Under the pieces are notes generated by a model. It was given only the letters and a program-made list of their open reading frames with translations, had not been told where the DNA came from and made no database searches. Of a DNA stretch of 64,000 nt, positions 17,886 through 26,123 are shown piece after piece. The stretch's first letter is position 1; the number at the start of each line of letters is the position of its first letter. The translations under genes were made by a program, and so were the position numbers. The stretch comes from Pseudomonadota bacterium (GTDB lineage Bacteria > Pseudomonadota > Alphaproteobacteria > Acetobacterales > Acetobacteraceae): NCBI GenBank assembly GCA_021826225.1, contig JAKBAV010000004.1, positions 18,649 to 82,648 on the forward strand, read 5' to 3'.

Positions 17886-19364
17886 TCAGGCCGATTGCAG
17901 CGCCTGCGCGGCGGCGTGCCCGCGCACCAGCGCGCCATACCAGTCATAGGATTGCTTCGGCGTCCGCCTGAACGTCGTGAAATCGACAGCGACGAGGCCA
18001 AACCTGAATTTCGTACCCGCATCCCATTCGAAATTATCGAGCAGCGACCACACGAAATAGCCGGACACATTGGCCCCCGCCGCCACGGCTTTCTGCAGGA
18101 ATTGCAGATTGGCGCCGAGATAGGCAAGCCGCCCGTCATCCTCCAGCCCGCTGCCGGGTTTGCCATCCTGCACCGTGGCGAAGCCGTTTTCCGATATGAA
18201 TATCTCCGGCCCGTCATACCGCCGGTGCACATGCATGACGGTCTGGTACAGCCCGTCCGGCGCCATGGGGATGTTCATCGCATGGTAGCGCGCCGGGTCG
18301 TTATCCGGGCCGAAGAACAGGTCCAGCGCGTATTTCGGGTCGTGCTGGATATGCAGCCGGTTATAGTAGTTGATGCCGAGCAGATCGATTTTCTGGCGGC
18401 AGGTTGCGAGGTCCCCGTCGCGGCACCAGCGCGCGAAATCATCCGCCACGAGATGCGGGTAGCGGCCGAGGAAGAGCGGGTCCATCACGGCGCCGTTCCA
18501 CATCGCATCGAGCAGCATCGCCGCCTTCACATCCGCTGGCGCCGGGGTTGAGGGCCGCACCGGCTCCACGCTGGCGACCGTGCCGATCCGCGCCGCCGGC
18601 ACATTCGCCCGCAGCGCCTGCACCGCGAGGCCCTGGCCGAGATTCATATGGTGCAGGGCCGACATCCAGTTATCCGCCCCGGTCAGCCCCGGCGCATGAA
18701 AGCCGAGTCCGTGGCCGAGCATGGCATGCACCGCGATTTCGTTGAACACCATGTAATGCCCGATGCGGGCGCCGAAATGCCGGCTCACGCGGTCGGTGAA
18801 TTCGGCCAGCCGGTAGGCGGTGTCCCGATTGGTCCAGCCGCCCTGAGCCTGCAGATATTGCGGCAGATCCCAGTGATACAGGCACAGCCAGGGCGCGATG
18901 CCCTGGTTATGCAGCTCATCCAGCAGCCGGTCGTAAAACGCGAAACCCTTGGCATTGGCCGGGCCGTTCAGCTCCGGGTAGAGCCGCGACCAGGAGACCG
19001 AGAACCGATAATTCCGCACCCCCGCCCCGGCGATCAGCGCCACATCCTCGGGCATGCGGTGGTAATGGTCGCAGGCCGTATCGGCATTCGCGCCGTTTTT
19101 GATATGGTGGCCGGTATGGCAGAACACATCCCAGATGCCGGGGCTGCGGCCATCCTCGGCCACCGCGCCCTCGATCTGATAGGCCGAGGTGGAAAAGCCG
19201 AATTTGAAATCCGGGGGGAAAGCGAAACTGTCCGGGGCGGGCTGGCGCGCCGGCCAGTCTCCCGGCACGAATGAAGCGGGCACGAGTGAAGCGGGCACGA
19301 GTGAAGCGGGCACGAGTGAAGCCGGCATCGCGGCCATGATATGCAACGCTTCGCGCCTGTTCAT
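17886..19364 (-). CDS. Family GH1 beta-glucosidase, exported
   Basis: About 492 aa from ATG 19364, which begins MNRREALHIMAAM, a short Tat-like leader; the frame is open 16 codons further upstream. GH1 features: GFSTSAYQIEGA, FSVSWSRLYP, WDLPQYLQ, acid/base region VFNEIAVH and nucleophile ISENGF. Most GH1 enzymes have NEP at the acid/base; here Pro is Ile, but the Glu remains. The enzyme hydrolyses beta-linked glucosides. Just after the leader lie four copies of a 5-residue unit (PASLV-like) encoded by a 15-bp tandem repeat, forming a flexible linker. The upstream region is shared with a divergent SDR gene. Confidence 0.88.
   Translation of the reverse strand: MNRREALHIMAAMPASLVPASLVPASLVPASFVPGDWPARQPAPDSFAFPPDFKFGFSTSAYQIEGAVAEDGRSPGIWDVFCHTGHHIKNGANADTACDHYHRMPEDVALIAGAGVRNYRFSVSWSRLYPELNGPANAKGFAFYDRLLDELHNQGIAPWLCLYHWDLPQYLQAQGGWTNRDTAYRLAEFTDRVSRHFGARIGHYMVFNEIAVHAMLGHGLGFHAPGLTGADNWMSALHHMNLGQGLAVQALRANVPAARIGTVASVEPVRPSTPAPADVKAAMLLDAMWNGAVMDPLFLGRYPHLVADDFARWCRDGDLATCRQKIDLLGINYYNRLHIQHDPKYALDLFFGPDNDPARYHAMNIPMAPDGLYQTVMHVHRRYDGPEIFISENGFATVQDGKPGSGLEDDGRLAYLGANLQFLQKAVAAGANVSGYFVWSLLDNFEWDAGTKFRFGLVAVDFTTFRRTPKQSYDWYGALVRGHAAAQALQSA
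19266..19325. repeat. Tandem repeat, 4 x 15 bp, inside the GH1 gene
   Basis: Unit CACGAGTGAAGCGGG repeated four times with one or two changes in the outer copies. It is in frame and encodes PASLV/PASFV behind the signal sequence. Unit number could vary by slippage without breaking the frame. Confidence 0.9.
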
Positions 19365-19460
19365 CCGCCCGCATGCTCCCAGGAACCGGAATGCTGGTAA
19401 CAAAAGCTTCATGAACCGGCAAGGCCCGGCGCCGCCTGTTCCGGGTGGAGCACGAACCTA

Positions 19461-19537
19461 ATAACATGCATATAATATGAGAAAACTACCGGAATATCCT
19501 TTAATTTATGAATTGACAACCATATAACATACATATA
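19461..19537. promoter_or_regulatory. Paired 14-bp repeats and promoter-like region between the GH1 and SDR genes
   Basis: The 342-bp gap 19365-19706 is AT-rich around 19455-19550. ATAACATGCATATA (19461-19474) and ATAACATACATATA (19524-19537) are direct repeats with one mismatch, 63 bp apart. A TTGACA element (19513-19518) lies just before the second copy, with a weak -10 candidate beyond it. The pair looks like operators for a regulator of one or both divergent genes; the regulator is unknown. Nothing else is seen in the gap. Confidence 0.4.
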
Positions 19538-19706
19538 GCTATCAAAAATAATGCCTTATCGGCCCCGCCACACGACTTTCAAAAAAGCCGGTTTCAAAAA
19601 ATGCGGCCCCTGCCCCATATTGCGGGCAGACGGGCCGGAGGAAGCAAGCTGACCGCCTGGCGAAGAGCAGGCCTTTCGCGACATCGGGAAAACAGGGAGA
19701 AACACA

Positions 19707-20468
19707 ATGGCACTGGCCGTGGATATGACGGGTAAAGTCGCGCTTGTTACGGGGGCTGCCTCCGGCCTCGGGCGCGGCACGGCGCTGGCGCTGGCGCGCG
19801 CCGGCGCGGATCTCTGCATCGTCGATGTCAATCCGGCGGGGCTGGAGGAGACCGCCGCTGCCATCCGCGTGCTGGGCCGCAAGGTGCTGGTCCACACCAC
19901 GGACCTGTCAGACGCAGCAAACTGCCCGCCAGCGGTGGCGGTGGCGGTGCGGGAATTCGGCCATCTCGATGCGCTCTGCAATGTCGCCGGGCTCATCATG
20001 TTCACCAACACGCCCGAAATGAGTGTCGCGCACTGGAACAAGACGATCGCCGTCAACCTCAGCGCCCCGTTCCATCTCTGCCAGGCCGCCATTCCTCATC
20101 TGCTGGCGCGCGACGGCGCCATCGTCAACGTCTCCTCCACCGCTGCCTATATCGGCGAGGCCTATGCCGCCGCCTATTGCGCGAGCAAGGCCGGGTTGCT
20201 CCAGATGACCAAGGCCCTGGCCATGGAATACCAGAAAAAATCCATCCGCATCAACGCCATCGCGCCCGGCGGCATGATGACCAATATCGCCGACAACCTG
20301 GTCATGCCCGAAGGCGTCGATTATGAGCTGATCAAGCGCTTCTCCGGCATGCGCGGCCTCGTCGAGGTCGATGACGTGTCCGAGATGATCGCGATCCTCG
20401 CCTCCGATGCCGGGCGCGGCTTTCACGGCAGTTGCATCACCATGGATCGCGGCATCACCGCCGGCTGA
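19707..20468 (+). CDS. Short-chain dehydrogenase/reductase
   Basis: 253 aa classical SDR. NAD(P)-binding GAASGLGRG near residues 17-25, Asp at the end of strand beta-2 (CIVDV) favouring NAD(H), NVAG motif, catalytic Ser in NVSSTAAY and YCASK (Tyr and Lys), then INAIAPGGMMTN. GGGAGA lies before the ATG. It is followed after 10 bp by a beta-hydroxyacid dehydrogenase, so the two probably form an operon for oxidation of a hydroxy compound. The substrate cannot be read from sequence. Confidence 0.88.
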   Translation: MALAVDMTGKVALVTGAASGLGRGTALALARAGADLCIVDVNPAGLEETAAAIRVLGRKVLVHTTDLSDAANCPPAVAVAVREFGHLDALCNVAGLIMFTNTPEMSVAHWNKTIAVNLSAPFHLCQAAIPHLLARDGAIVNVSSTAAYIGEAYAAAYCASKAGLLQMTKALAMEYQKKSIRINAIAPGGMMTNIADNLVMPEGVDYELIKRFSGMRGLVEVDDVSEMIAILASDAGRGFHGSCITMDRGITAG

Positions 20469-20478
20469 GGAGGAACGC

Positions 20479-21288
20479 GTGCACCATATCACCACCGGCT
20501 TTGTCGGCCTCGGCAGCCAGGGCGCGCCCATGGCGCAACGCATGATCGATGCGGGTTTTCCCACCTGGCTCTGGGCCCGCCGCCCCGAGACGCTGGAGCC
20601 CTACGCGCAAACCGCCGCGCGCACCGCCACGAGCCTCGCCGAGCTTGGCGCGCTATGCGACCATATCGGCATCTGCGTGGTGGATGATGCGGGAGTGAAA
20701 CAGACCTGCGAGGCTTTGCTGCCCGCCATGCGGCCGGGCAGCCGTGTCGCCATCCATTCCACCATCCTGCCCGCCACCTGCATCGCGCTCGCGCGGCAAT
20801 TCGCCGAACGCGGCATCGCGCTCATTGACGCACCGGTGAGCGGCGGCGCGCCCGGTGCCACCGCCGGCACGCTCACCGTGATGGTCGGCGCCACAGCCGA
20901 AGCGCTGGAGGCCGCCCGTCCGGTTTTCGCCAGTTTCGCCCGGCTCATCATCCATCTCGGCCCGGTTGGCGCCGGGCAGCATGCCAAGCTCATCAACAAC
21001 ACCCTCATGGCCGCCAATCTCGGCCTCGCCGATGCCGCCATCACCGCCGCCGCCGCCCTGGGCATCGAGCGCACGGCTTTGGCCGAGCTGATCAGGCAGT
21101 CCAGCGGCGCCAGCTTCGCCTTCGACGTGCGCGCCCGCATGCCCGATGTCGCCGGCTTCACCCATGGCGCCCGGCTGCTGCAAAAAGATGTCGGCCTGCT
21201 CTGCGCCGTTCTCGACGACCCGGCGGTCGCCCTGCTGCGCGACGCGGCGGCGCCGCTGCTGGATAAAATTCTGCGCCCGTTACCTTAA
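20479..21288 (+). CDS. NAD(P)-dependent beta-hydroxyacid dehydrogenase (3-hydroxyisobutyrate dehydrogenase family)
   Basis: 269 aa starting with GTG behind GAGGAGGA, 10 bp after the SDR stop; the open frame extends further upstream into the SDR gene, which is not real coding. N-terminal dinucleotide fold FVGLGSQGAPMAQRMIDAG, substrate-binding DAPVSGGAPGA near residue 117, and catalytic Lys in GAGQHAKLINNTLMAAN near residue 171. The family oxidises 3-hydroxyisobutyrate, tartronate semialdehyde and relatives. Substrate is unknown here. Probably cotranscribed with the SDR gene. Confidence 0.85.
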   Translation: MHHITTGFVGLGSQGAPMAQRMIDAGFPTWLWARRPETLEPYAQTAARTATSLAELGALCDHIGICVVDDAGVKQTCEALLPAMRPGSRVAIHSTILPATCIALARQFAERGIALIDAPVSGGAPGATAGTLTVMVGATAEALEAARPVFASFARLIIHLGPVGAGQHAKLINNTLMAANLGLADAAITAAAALGIERTALAELIRQSSGASFAFDVRARMPDVAGFTHGARLLQKDVGLLCAVLDDPAVALLRDAAAPLLDKILRPLP

Positions 21289-21310
21289 CCCTTGCCGGGA
21301 GGGCTCGCCG

Positions 21311-22204
21311 TCACAGCACCCGCCGCCAGGCCTGCGCCGCGCGCAGGAATGCCGCGCTGGCCTGGCTGACATAGCGCTCCTTATGCCGTACCGCGTTGAA
21401 CTGGCGCGGCGGCAGCAGTAAATTCGCGCGCCGCAGCACCCCGGCCTGGACCGCCCGGTCGCACACCAAGGGCGATAGGCAGCCCACCCCAGCCCCGGCC
21501 GCCACCGCTTCACGCACCGCCTCGTTGGAGGGCAGCGTCATCACGATGTTCAGCGCTCCGGCCTCGATGCCGAGCCCGGCCAGCGCCGCCAGAAAAGCCT
21601 CACGCGTGCCGGATCCCGCCTCGCGGAACACCCAGTCGGCGCGGCGCAGATCACGCGGAGTCAACGCGCCGCCCTGGCCCCAGGGATGGCCGTGCGGCAC
21701 GAATACGGTCATGCGCTCCGCCGCCACCTCCGCCACGCTCAGATCCGCTGCCTCGAACGGGCCTTCAACAAAGCCAAGCTCCGCCTCCCCCTCACGCAGC
21801 GCCCGCGCCACCTGCGCGGTATTGCCGATGGCGAGTTCCACGGTCACGCCGGGATGCTCGCGCCGGAAGCCCGCCAGCACGGCGGGGAGCAGGTAGCTGG
21901 CGATGGTCTGGCTGGCATGCACCTTGAGCCGCCCACGCTGCAGCCCGGCGAAATCCGCCAGCGCCGCCTCCGCCGCCGCAGCGTTGCGCAGCAGGGCCTT
22001 CGCCTCGGGCAGGAATTGCCGCCCCGCCGCGGTCAGCGCCACGCCGCGCCCCAGCCGGTCGAATAATTTGACGCCATGCTGCTGCTCCAGCGCCGCCACC
22101 GAGGCCGACACCGCCGCCTGGGTGAGGTTGAGCAGCCCCGCCGCCTTGGTCACATGCTCGCGCTCCGCCACCGCGGCGAAAATTCGTAATTGTTCCAGGG
22201 TCAT
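21311..22204 (-). CDS. LysR-family transcriptional regulator
   Basis: 297 aa. N-terminal winged helix-turn-helix (QLRIFAAVAEREHVTKAAGLL at the start, then NLTQAAVSASVAALE) and a C-terminal periplasmic-binding-like effector domain. It is divergent from the TDT transporter gene across a 103-bp AT-rich gap that holds a T-N11-A palindrome, the usual LysR layout for activation of the neighbour. The overall sequence resembles the YeiE/CysB-like group, but the effector is unknown. Confidence 0.9.
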   Translation of the reverse strand: MTLEQLRIFAAVAEREHVTKAAGLLNLTQAAVSASVAALEQQHGVKLFDRLGRGVALTAAGRQFLPEAKALLRNAAAAEAALADFAGLQRGRLKVHASQTIASYLLPAVLAGFRREHPGVTVELAIGNTAQVARALREGEAELGFVEGPFEAADLSVAEVAAERMTVFVPHGHPWGQGGALTPRDLRRADWVFREAGSGTREAFLAALAGLGIEAGALNIVMTLPSNEAVREAVAAGAGVGCLSPLVCDRAVQAGVLRRANLLLPPRQFNAVRHKERYVSQASAAFLRAAQAWRRVL

Positions 22205-22223
22205 GGCTAACTCATAAGTTTTT

Positions 22224-22240
22224 ATTGTTAAAAGTACAAT
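22224..22240. promoter_or_regulatory. LysR-type binding site between regulator and transporter
   Basis: ATTGT-TAAAAGT-ACAAT, an inverted repeat containing the T-N11-A pattern. It lies 20 bp upstream of the regulator start and about 70 bp upstream of the transporter start, in an AT-rich gap. Confidence 0.5.
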
Positions 22241-22307
22241 TATAATCAGTTTTATATGTTGATTTTTTACGCCTAGTAAAGCCGGGTCATTTTAAAGGTT
22301 TTTCGCC

Positions 22308-23396
22308 ATGAAGATCATCCGGCATTTCACGCCAAACTGGTTCACCGTCACCATGGGAACCGGCATACTGGCGCTCCTGCTCAACCAGCTCCCCGGTGCC
22401 GCCTGGGCGCATCTGGCCGGCGCGGCACTGTGGCGGGTCAATATCGTGCTGTTCGCCCTTTTCACGCTGCTTTATGCCGCGCGCTGGGTGCTTTACCCGC
22501 GTGAGGCGGCGCTGATTTTCGGCCATGCCGTGATGCCGATGTTCCTCGGCGCCATCCCGATGGGGCTGGCCACGATCGTCAACGGCACCATTGTGTTCAC
22601 GCATGATTACGCCGCCGCGCTGCAGCTCTGGCGCGCCGATGCCGTGCTCTCCGTGCTGATCGGGCTGGCCGTGCCGTTCGCCATGTTCACCCGCCAGACG
22701 CACCGGATTGAGAGCATGACCGGGGTCTGGCTGCTGCCGATCGTGGCCTCGGAAGTGGCCGCTGCCAGCGCCGGGCTGCTGCTGCCGCATCTGGCCGGGC
22801 AGAGCGCGCTGGATGTGCTGCTGGCGGGCTATGTGCTGTGGGCGCTTTCCGTGCCGCTGGCGCTCGGCGTGCTGGTTATTCTGTTCCTGCGCCTGGTGCT
22901 GCACAAGCTGCCGCATCGCGACATGGCGGTAACCGGCTGGCTGGCGCTGGGGCCGCTCGGCACCGGGGCGCTGGCGCTGCTGCTGCTGGGCCATGCCGCG
23001 CCGGGCGTGCTGGCACCGCTCGGCATGGCGACTGTGGGGATGGTGGCGCAGGGCATCGGCGTGATCGGCGGGCTGCTGTTCTGGGGCTATGGCGCGTGGT
23101 GGCTGGCCATGGCGGTGGCGATGACCGGCAGCTATCTGCGCGAGGGCCTGCCCTTCAACATGGGCTGGTGGGGCTTCACCTTCCCGCTCGGTGTATTTAC
23201 TTCAGCGAGCTTCGCCCTGGGGGCACAGACCGGCGCGGCGGTGTTCACCATGCTCGCGGTGGGGCAGACGGCGGTTGTCGGCGTGTTCTGGGTGATGGTG
23301 GCGGCGCGCACGCTGGCCGGCGCGTTCCGCGGCGAGCTGCTGCATGCGCCGTGCCTCGCGCAGCCGCAGCCGCGCGGCGAGATGCGGATCGCCTGA
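22308..23396 (+). CDS. TDT-family (TehA/SLAC1-like) membrane transporter
   Basis: 362 aa with about ten transmembrane helices; begins MKIIRHFTPNWFTVTMGTG, the typical N-terminus of this family. Members export sulfite or C4-dicarboxylates or act as anion channels. The divergent LysR gene probably controls it. In acidophiles an anion or sulfite exporter is plausible, but the substrate is not visible. A 97-bp gap separates it from the chorismatase gene downstream. Confidence 0.85.
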   Translation: MKIIRHFTPNWFTVTMGTGILALLLNQLPGAAWAHLAGAALWRVNIVLFALFTLLYAARWVLYPREAALIFGHAVMPMFLGAIPMGLATIVNGTIVFTHDYAAALQLWRADAVLSVLIGLAVPFAMFTRQTHRIESMTGVWLLPIVASEVAAASAGLLLPHLAGQSALDVLLAGYVLWALSVPLALGVLVILFLRLVLHKLPHRDMAVTGWLALGPLGTGALALLLLGHAAPGVLAPLGMATVGMVAQGIGVIGGLLFWGYGAWWLAMAVAMTGSYLREGLPFNMGWWGFTFPLGVFTSASFALGAQTGAAVFTMLAVGQTAVVGVFWVMVAARTLAGAFRGELLHAPCLAQPQPRGEMRIA

Positions 23397-23493
23397 CAAA
23401 TCCTCCGGCTCCTCTTGTCAAAAAACCCGGAGACTCCCAGGTGAATGAAATGGCGCGGCGCCGCCGCGACGTGCAGAAGCTGAAGGAGTTGCC

Positions 23494-24495
23494 GTGCCGG
23501 GTCTTGTTTCATCATCAGCCAGCCCGGGGGCACATACCGCAAGCGGCCTCAGCCTGCGCTATGCCGATGCGGTAACGGCGGCGGCGCGGCTGGCGGGCAA
23601 TGCGCGGGTGCTCGGCGTGGTCGGCTATGGCGGGCTGCTGCCCGGGGCGGTGGCGCAGTCCCGCGCTTTCGTTCAGGCGCCGCTGCTGCCGGCCGCCGGC
23701 GGGCCGTATTTCGAGATATGGGAGGCGGCTTGCGCCACCAGCCTGTGCCGCACCGGGATGGTGAGCGGGGCGTACGGCGATGGCCTGGCCTTTGGCGCGG
23801 TTGATCTGGCGGATGTGCCGGGCGGCGGGCTGGAGGAGGTGGTCGAGCTTGCCTATGACGCGATATTCGACTTCCTGGACGAGACCGGCTGCACTGAGCC
23901 GGTGCGGTTCTGGAACTACCTCGCCGCCATTACCGATGACGACCAGGGGATGGAGCGCTACCGGAGGTTCAATATCGGCCGGCACCGCGCCTATCTCGCG
24001 CGGCTGCGCCAGAGCGTGCCGCCGGCGGCGAGCTGCCTGGGCGCCGTCAATGGTGGCTCGATGATCTATTTTCTCGCGGCGCGCGAGGCGGCCGAGGCCA
24101 TCGAGAATCCGCGCCAGATGAGCGCCTATGCCTACCCGCCGGTCTATGGCCCGTGCAGCCCGAGCTTTTCCCGCGCCGGGCGGCTTGGCGCGGCGCTGTT
24201 CATTTCAGGGACGGCGAGTATTACCGGGCATGAGACACGCCATCGCGGCGATCTCACGGGGCAGGTCGCCGAGACGATGGAAAACCTGCGGGCGCTCATC
24301 GGCAATGCCGGCATGACGGCGGGTCGGGGCCAGGACTGGGCGTTCAAGACCTATCTGCGCGACCCGCTCTACCAGGCGGCAATCGAGCCCGCGCTCGATG
24401 CCATGTTCGGGCCGGAATGCCAGAAGCTTTACCTGACGGCGGATATCTGCCGGACCGATCTGCTGATGGAGATCGAGGCGTTCCACTCGCCGTGA
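23494..24495 (+). CDS. Chorismatase (FkbO/Hyg5/XanB2 family)
   Basis: 333 aa starting with GTG behind AAGGAG. Family signatures: VRFWNYLAAITD near residue 136, GMERYRRFNIGRH near residue 150, then PRQMSAYAYPPVYGP, SPSFSRAG and SGTASITGHETRH. Chorismatases split chorismate into pyruvate plus a dihydroxycyclohexadienoate or hydroxybenzoate. XanB2 of Xanthomonas makes 3- and 4-hydroxybenzoate for xanthomonadin pigment and ubiquinone. Its place beside an aryl-polyene operon fits supply of the aromatic starter. Which product is made (subtype) cannot be decided from what I can read. It runs convergent to the antiporter gene with no gap. Confidence 0.85.
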   Translation: MPGLVSSSASPGAHTASGLSLRYADAVTAAARLAGNARVLGVVGYGGLLPGAVAQSRAFVQAPLLPAAGGPYFEIWEAACATSLCRTGMVSGAYGDGLAFGAVDLADVPGGGLEEVVELAYDAIFDFLDETGCTEPVRFWNYLAAITDDDQGMERYRRFNIGRHRAYLARLRQSVPPAASCLGAVNGGSMIYFLAAREAAEAIENPRQMSAYAYPPVYGPCSPSFSRAGRLGAALFISGTASITGHETRHRGDLTGQVAETMENLRALIGNAGMTAGRGQDWAFKTYLRDPLYQAAIEPALDAMFGPECQKLYLTADICRTDLLMEIEAFHSP

Positions 24496-25788
24496 TCAGG
24501 CTTCCACGTCCCGCGCAATCATGATGCCCAGCCTTGGCATCAGATGCTTCAGCGCGGGCCCGGCCATGAGGGTGGTGACGACAGCCATGATGACCAGCAT
24601 GGTGAAAATTTTGGGCGGCAGGAAACCCGTTTCCAGACCGATATTGAGGACGATGAGCTCCATCAGCGCACGGGTGTTCATCAGCACGCCGAGCAGCAGC
24701 GCGGCGGGGGCATTATAGCCGGCGAGCCGGCTGACGATGGCGACGGGGATGATTTTGGCGATGATGGAAACGGCGCAGAAGATGCCTAGCCAGAGCCAGT
24801 CCGTGCCGGTGGTGAGGCCGAGCAGATTGGTGTGCAGCCCGGTATAGGTGAAGAATACGGGCAGGAAGAACACCAGCACGAAGCCGCCGACCTGACGGCG
24901 CCAGGCCGTGGTGAATTCCGCGTCGTGATGCACCAGAAGCCCGCCGACGAAGCCGCCGAAAATGGCGAATATGCCCAATTTTGTGGTGCACATGCCGAGC
25001 GCGAACACGGCGATGAGAATGATCGCCATCAGGACCGGGCGCATCTCGCCCGCGCGCACCGGAAAGGCACGCAGCAGCCAGGCGGCGGCGGGGCGGAGCA
25101 GAAAGATGCAGGCCAGGGCAAAGGCCAGCACGCCGCCGAGCTGCTGCGCGGTTTGCGCGGGCGCGAAGGTGGCGGTGGCGATAGCGGCGACCGTGGCCAG
25201 CAGCAGCCAGCCCGCGACATCGTTGATGGCGGCGGCGGATATGGCGAGAACGCCGAGCTCGTGCCGCGCCATGCCGTAGCCGGTGAGGATGCGCCCGAGG
25301 ACCGGCACCGCGGTGATGGCCATGGCGACGCCGCAGAACAACGCATAGACCGGCACCGCGATGCCGCCTGCGAATACCGGCGCCGAGAGATGGCCAAGCC
25401 AGATGCCGCAGGCCAGCGGCACGAGGATGGATACGGCGGCGATGGGTACCAGCGCGCGGCGCGCGCGGGGCTCGCGCAATTGGCCGAATTCGAAGCCCAT
25501 GCCGATCTGGAACATCAGCAGGATGAGGCCGATCTGCGATAATATGACGATGGCGGGGGAGGGTTTGAGGCCGAATATGGCGGCCGAGATGCCGGGGCAG
25601 AAATGCCCGAAGAGCGAGGGGCCGAGCAGCAGCCCGGCGACGATCTCGCCGATCACCCCGGGCTGGCTGAAGCGGCGGAACACGAGGTTCATGATGCGCG
25701 CGGCGCCGATCATCACGATCAGCTGCGCGAGGATGGGCATGAGCAGCGTGTCGCCATGCGGTGGCGCGGCGAGGGGGGCTATGGTCAT
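24496..25788 (-). CDS. CPA2-type cation:proton antiporter (Kef/NhaS-like)
   Basis: 430 aa with about 12 transmembrane helices and no cytoplasmic TrkA domain. Conserved stretches: QPGVIGEIVAGLLLGPSLFG, LLMFQIGMGFEF and NDVAGWLLLA in the transport core (Asp of the ND motif). These carriers exchange Na+ or K+ for H+. Kef-like antiporters are sometimes found in streptomycete and pigment gene clusters, and one here, between chorismatase and halogenase, could supply ion homeostasis or be a passenger. Its start overlaps the stop of the small gene upstream by 4 bp, so the two are probably cotranscribed. Confidence 0.85.
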   Translation of the reverse strand: MTIAPLAAPPHGDTLLMPILAQLIVMIGAARIMNLVFRRFSQPGVIGEIVAGLLLGPSLFGHFCPGISAAIFGLKPSPAIVILSQIGLILLMFQIGMGFEFGQLREPRARRALVPIAAVSILVPLACGIWLGHLSAPVFAGGIAVPVYALFCGVAMAITAVPVLGRILTGYGMARHELGVLAISAAAINDVAGWLLLATVAAIATATFAPAQTAQQLGGVLAFALACIFLLRPAAAWLLRAFPVRAGEMRPVLMAIILIAVFALGMCTTKLGIFAIFGGFVGGLLVHHDAEFTTAWRRQVGGFVLVFFLPVFFTYTGLHTNLLGLTTGTDWLWLGIFCAVSIIAKIIPVAIVSRLAGYNAPAALLLGVLMNTRALMELIVLNIGLETGFLPPKIFTMLVIMAVVTTLMAGPALKHLMPRLGIMIARDVEA

Positions 25789-26087
25789 GGCGCCGCGCAG
25801 GGCATCAGGCCGTTATAATTGTGGAACGGATCGCCATGGCTGCCGCGTTTCACGCTCTCGAATCCACATTGCTTCATGATCCGGACAATGACCGCCTGCG
25901 GGATGGAGTTCAAGGTGGCCGGCCCGTTATACTTGCGTGCCGCCGCCCCGCCGGGAGAGAAGAACTGATTTACATTTTTGTAATGCTGCGCGTTCCCGCC
26001 GCCATGTTCAGCGTTGGACATGGCGGCGGAGCTGTGGCTTATGGCGGGTGAGCCTGCTTCGGCGGATCCGCCAGTTCCGCCGTTCAT
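25785..26087 (-). CDS. Small hypothetical protein cotranscribed with the antiporter
   Basis: About 100 aa if started at ATG 26087, or 78 aa from ATG 26021. The C-terminal 60 residues look like a real domain (QFFSPGGAAARKYNGPATL, then VIVRIMKQCGFESVKRG and DPFHNYNGLMPC). The N-terminus is Gly/Ser-rich. The stop overlaps the antiporter start in ATGA, which supports reality of the frame. The long open frame continues far upstream antisense to the halogenase gene; that part is not real. No family recognised. Confidence 0.45.
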   Translation of the reverse strand: MNGGTGGSAEAGSPAISHSSAAMSNAEHGGGNAQHYKNVNQFFSPGGAAARKYNGPATLNSIPQAVIVRIMKQCGFESVKRGSHGDPFHNYNGLMPCAAP

Positions 26088-26123
26088 GGTTGCGATCCAG
26101 GACGATATCAGGGAGTGTTCCGC

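Noticed and set aside
22287..22994. 235-aa Gln/His-rich minus-strand frame in the TDT gene
   Set aside because: Composition typical of antisense reading of hydrophobic GC-rich genes; the transporter on the plus strand is clear.
23397..23493. Intrinsic terminator after the TDT transporter (CTCCGG/CCGGAG)
   Set aside because: Only 6 bp can pair around a loop of about 20 bases and no T-run follows.
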